Shown here: in pieces, positions 61,319-64,000 of the stretch
Numbering within the stretch: the first letter of the stretch is position 1
How the letters are laid out: every line of letters begins with the position of its first letter
NCBI RefSeq assembly: GCF_002953255.1
Contig: NZ_CP026498.1
Coordinates: forward strand, 8,013,935 to 8,077,934
Length of the DNA stretch: 64,000 nucleotides
Reading direction: 5' to 3'
Source of the DNA: Streptomyces sp. CB01881
GTDB taxonomy: Bacteria; Actinomycetota; Actinomycetes; Streptomycetales; Streptomycetaceae
Notes under the pieces: generated by a model
Database searches by the model: none
What the model saw: the letters and a program-made list of their open reading frames with translations, nothing else
Told to the model about the DNA's origin: nothing
Made by a program: the position numbers and the translations under genes

Positions 61319-62686
61319 ATGGCCGGAGAGAGTCCGGTCAACTACCCCGACGGGCGATTGCCCGTCGTAGTGGACGGGCGTGCGTCCGTCCTGAAAGTGC
61401 GAAAACTCCAACGCGCGCTATGGGCTGTGGCCAAGCAATCGCCGGAGCGACGTTTCCACGCCCTGTACGACCGTATCCACAGAGGTGACGTGCTGTGGGA
61501 GGCGTGGGAGCGGGTCCGGGCCAACAGAGGGAGCGCCGGGGTGGATCGGGTCACCCTGGAGTTCGTGGAGGGTCAGTACGGGGTTGGCCGGTTGCTCGGC
61601 GAACTCCAGCAAGCTCTCCGCTCAGGTACGTACCGTCCCGCGCCGGCCAGGCGTGTGGACATCCCGAAACCACAGGGTGGCAAGCGGCCGCTGGGCATTC
61701 CCACGGTGCGCGACAGGGTGGCCCAGCAGGCGGCGAAGATCGTCCTGGAGCCGGTGTTCGAGGCGGGCTTCCTGCCGTCCTCGTACGGATACCGGCCGAA
61801 GCGGTCGGCGTTGCAGGCGATGGAGCGTCTTCGGACGGGCTTCATCGAGGGCCGCTGTGTCGTCGTGGAGTTCGACATCCGCAACTTCTTCGGCGAGATC
61901 GACCACGGTCGCCTCCTCGCCGAGGTGGGGCGTCGGGTGTCGGATCGCCGGGTGCTCAAGCTGCTGCGGTTGTGGCTCCAGGCGGGTGTGATGGTGGACG
62001 GGGAGGTCCGGCGGACGGTCGCCGGGACTCCGCAGGGCGGGGTGATCTCACCCTTGCCGGCCAACATCTACCTGCACGTCCTGGACACCGGGCTCGCCGA
62101 GCGCGGTGTCGGTGAGCTGGTCCGGTACGCGGACGACGGTGTCGTCCTGTGCCGGTCGGTGACCAATGCGAGGAACGCCTTGGCGGTGGTCGGGGAGATC
62201 CTCGACGAGCTGGGGCTGGAGCTGCACCCGGACAAGACGAAGATGGTCGACCTCGGAGAGGGCCGGGAAGGACTCGACTTCCTCGGCTGCCACTTCAGAG
62301 CCCGCTTCTCGGGCAAGGTGTGGGAGAAGTACGGCAAGGTGCGCTTCTACCTGCATCGATGGCCCTCACAAGCGGCGATGAAGCGACTCCGGACCAAGGT
62401 CCATGAACGGACCGACTGCCGTCGGACTGGAACGGACATCCGCGAGGTGATCGCGGACCTGAATCCGATCCTGCGCGGCTGGGGCGCCTACTTCCGAACC
62501 GGGAATGCCGCCCGGAAGTTCAGACAGGTTGACCGATACGTGCTGGAGCGGCTCCGCGGACTCATGGTGAGGAAGCGCGGCCGCAACCTCCGAGCAGGTC
62601 AGACAGCTGTGTGGACGGACGAGTGGTTCAACGGGCACGGCCTGCACAGTCTGCGTGGCACGGTTCGCTATCCGAAGACCGTGTAA
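61319..62686 (+). CDS. Group II intron reverse transcriptase/maturase
   Basis: 455 residues from ATG 61319 (GAGGG upstream; the frame reaches back to 61187 but the family starts here). RT domain: RPLGIPTVRDRVAQQAAK (motif 2), FDIRNFFGEIDH (Asp186, motif 3), GTPQGGVISPLPANIYLH (motif 4), and YADD at 270-273 (catalytic Asp pair). The maturase X domain contains LNPILRGWGAYFRTGNAARK. There is no HNH endonuclease domain after GLHSLRGTVRYPK, so this belongs to an endonuclease-less class. Position 247 is Pro where relatives have Leu (SPLLAN), which could impair activity. Confidence 0.93.
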   Translation: MAGESPVNYPDGRLPVVVDGRASVLKVRKLQRALWAVAKQSPERRFHALYDRIHRGDVLWEAWERVRANRGSAGVDRVTLEFVEGQYGVGRLLGELQQALRSGTYRPAPARRVDIPKPQGGKRPLGIPTVRDRVAQQAAKIVLEPVFEAGFLPSSYGYRPKRSALQAMERLRTGFIEGRCVVVEFDIRNFFGEIDHGRLLAEVGRRVSDRRVLKLLRLWLQAGVMVDGEVRRTVAGTPQGGVISPLPANIYLHVLDTGLAERGVGELVRYADDGVVLCRSVTNARNALAVVGEILDELGLELHPDKTKMVDLGEGREGLDFLGCHFRARFSGKVWEKYGKVRFYLHRWPSQAAMKRLRTKVHERTDCRRTGTDIREVIADLNPILRGWGAYFRTGNAARKFRQVDRYVLERLRGLMVRKRGRNLRAGQTAVWTDEWFNGHGLHSLRGTVRYPKTV

Positions 62687-62708
62687 CCCGGTCAAGAAGA
62701 TCATCGGT

Positions 62709-62792
62709 AAGCCGTGTGCGGGAAAACCGCACGCACGGATTGAAAGGGGACGGAGGAACCAAGCCCGTAAAGGGCACTGCGCCTCCAACTAC
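62709..62792 (+). ncRNA. Group II intron domains V and VI
   Basis: Domain V includes the catalytic AGC triad (62711-62713) in AGCCGTGTGCGGGAAAACC, with a GAAA-type loop and return strand GGTTTTC-like complement CCGCACGCACGG. Domain VI follows (62744-62792) with a CGGAGG/CCTCC stem and the branch-point adenosine in CCTCCAACTAC. These elements define the 3' end of the intron. Confidence 0.85.
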
Positions 62793-62794
62793 CA

Positions 62795-63484
62795 ATGAAC
62801 GAGGACACCCACACCGCCCCTGATCTCGCGGCGCTCGCCCTCGGTCTCCTCCGGGGCCCGGGAAGCAACGCCCGCACCATCCTCGGACTTGCCGGCCCAC
62901 CCGGCGCCGGCAAGTCCACCCTCGCCCGGCACCTGGTCGCCGAGGTCGAACGCCACGAAGGCCCCGGCAGCGCCGCATACCTCCCGCTCGACGGCTTCCA
63001 CCTCTCCGCCGCCCAGCTCGGCCGCCTCGGCCTGAGCCACCGCAAGGGCGCCCCCGCGACCTTCGACGCCCACGGGTACGTCGCGCTACTGCGCCGCGTC
63101 GCGTCGGACCGCTTCCAGGACATCTACGCCCCCGACTTCGACCGCGAGCTCGACGAACCCGTCGCCGCCCGCCACGTCGTCGCGCCGTACGCCCGGCTCG
63201 TCATCACCGAAGGCAACTACCTCGCCGCCACCGAGCACCCCTGGCCGGAGGCCCGCCGCCTGCTGCGCGAGCTCTGGTACGTGGACGCCGAGGACACCGT
63301 TCGTGAGGAACGCCTGCTCCGCCGCCACCGCGCCGGCGGCCGTGACGAGGCCACGGCCCAGCACTGGGTCACCACCAACGACCACCCCAACGGCGAGTAC
63401 GTGAAGACGGGCCGCTCCCTCTGCACCCGCATCGTCCGGGTCAGCGGTTTGCCTGCGACTCAAGGAGGGCGTAGTGTTCTCTAG
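62795..63484 (+). CDS. P-loop nucleoside/pantothenate-kinase-like protein
   Basis: 229 residues. Walker A GLAGPPGAGKSTLARHLV (about 32-49), then LPLDGFHLSAAQL (the uridine kinase/pantothenate kinase-type DGFH motif), the base-binding FDRELDEPVAARHVV region, ITEGNYLAA, and a lid with RRHRAGGRDEATAQHWVTTN. It phosphorylates a small sugar or nucleoside, for example uridine, fructose or D-galactose, as in the FrcK/uridine kinase family. The group II intron ends two bases before its ATG, so it lacks an adjacent ribosome-binding site and depends on intron read-through or splicing. Confidence 0.9.
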   Translation: MNEDTHTAPDLAALALGLLRGPGSNARTILGLAGPPGAGKSTLARHLVAEVERHEGPGSAAYLPLDGFHLSAAQLGRLGLSHRKGAPATFDAHGYVALLRRVASDRFQDIYAPDFDRELDEPVAARHVVAPYARLVITEGNYLAATEHPWPEARRLLRELWYVDAEDTVREERLLRRHRAGGRDEATAQHWVTTNDHPNGEYVKTGRSLCTRIVRVSGLPATQGGRSVL

Positions 63485-64000
63485 TCGCTCGGCAGGGAGC
63501 ACCGGACACGCATCGGCGCGGACGGTCCCGGAGCGGCCAATCCCTGGAAACACCACTTCCCGGTTCGGGCTGGGTCGTGCTTTGCCTTTTTCGGCGGTGT
63601 GGCTCGGGTCTTATTCGGCGTGTCCGTTTATATGGATTGCGGCCGGATTCGCTTCTCGGAGCGGTGATGGGCTAGAGTTTGGAACGTCGGACGGGGCGTC
63701 AAGCCGCAGAAGACACCAGCGAGTTGGATGAACGAAGCGCCGGAAACGGAGCGGAAAACATCTGATAAGCTGGGAACACGAAAGAACGAAGCGCCCGGAG
63801 GGCCCGCTGGAAGGCGGTCCGAAGGAAGTGTCCGTTCCTTGAGAACTCAACAGCGTGCCAAAAGTCAACGCCAGATATGTTGACATCCCCGGCCTCAGAT
63901 TCTTCTGGGGTTGGAGATTCCTTTTGAAATAACACAGCGAGGACGCAGTGCGCGGGGCCGCCCTATTCCGGTGGTTGCCGTGCCGCTCAACGCGGGTGTG
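63485..64000 (+). promoter_or_regulatory. rRNA operon promoter and pre-16S leader
   Basis: A 516-base region without genes. From about 63836 (TTGAGAACTCAACAGCGTGC) through GCCAGATATGTTGACATCC to AACACAGCGAGGACGCA (about 63932-63948) it matches the conserved pre-16S leader of Streptomyces rrn operons, including the RNase III processing region. Upstream, CGGAAACGGAGCGGAAAACATCTGATAAGC contains a -10-like GATAAG (about 63763), and TAGAGT (63674-63679) is another. At least two promoters are likely. The 16S gene begins beyond the window edge. Confidence 0.9.

Larger units (their letters stand above)
60805..62792 (+). mobile_element. Group II intron (complete, with maturase)
   Basis: A 1988-nt intron on the plus strand. 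The 5' end GTGCG at 60805-60809 fits the group II consensus, and the 3' end AC (62791-62792) follows domain VI. The ribozyme 5' domains fill about 60805-61318, the maturase is at 61319-62686, and domains V/VI are at 62709-62792. Splicing would join ...GTCAGTAGG to CAATGAACG, leaving the kinase start codon two bases after the junction. The 5' border is chosen by consensus only. The retro-mobility and maturase domains look intact except for one Pro substitution. Confidence 0.88.

Overview
The window is high-GC actinobacterial chromosome. Coding frames carry G or C at nearly every third position, many genes appear to be leaderless, and the gene content is that of Streptomycetaceae (Streptomyces or Kitasatospora; I cannot choose between them). 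The markers are tandem snapalysins, a DasR-type chitinase promoter, adpA with a TTA (bldA) codon coupled to orn, a DesE-like siderophore-binding lipoprotein under an iron box, and a streptomycete-type pre-16S leader at the right edge. No plasmid, prophage or biosynthetic gene cluster was recognised. The one clear mobile element is a group II intron.

Layout. 0-9 kb is secretion and protein turnover: a truncated LysR regulator divergent from two snapalysin metalloproteases, a pentapeptide-repeat protein, a Tat-exported phospholipase C and a tricorn-like protease. 9-19 kb holds a GH18 chitinase with two DasR-like sites, a MerR/MFS pair, a divergent hydroxymethylbilane synthase, a quinone oxidoreductase, a Na+/H+ antiporter and glucose-6-phosphate isomerase. 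The last three lie between two near-identical tRNA-Lys(CTT)-terminator cassettes. 18.8-24.6 kb is a leftward block in which a RecB/Cas4-like nuclease with a cysteine cluster, a protein of unknown function and an SF1 helicase form a tight operon. Together they resemble a split Dna2; this is the best candidate for an under-described system.

25-38 kb contains a phosphatase, an HTH/TPR regulator, a spermidine-synthase-like protein, a GNAT enzyme, an LAXTG-type surface protein, a thioesterase, tRNA-His, orn, adpA with unusually long low-complexity tails, a second GNAT enzyme and a HAD hydrolase. 38.6-47 kb holds a universal stress protein and a probable leucine/branched-acyl-CoA degradation cluster (acyl-CoA dehydrogenase, HMG-CoA lyase, two carboxylase subunits) with a divergent TetR regulator.

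47-58 kb contains a fused double ABC exporter, an ATP-grasp protein, a Nudix hydrolase, an unknown Ala-rich protein, the iron-regulated siderophore-binding lipoprotein and an APC permease. 58.4-63.5 kb contains a textbook ribosome-mediated trp attenuator (12-residue leader with two adjacent Trp codons) ahead of an auxiliary-type trpS, an LD-carboxypeptidase, the group II intron inserted two bases before the start codon of a P-loop kinase, and finally the promoter and leader of a ribosomal RNA operon whose 16S gene begins just outside the window.

Starts were chosen from ribosome-binding sites, promoter -10 boxes for leaderless genes, overlaps and family memory. No database search was possible.
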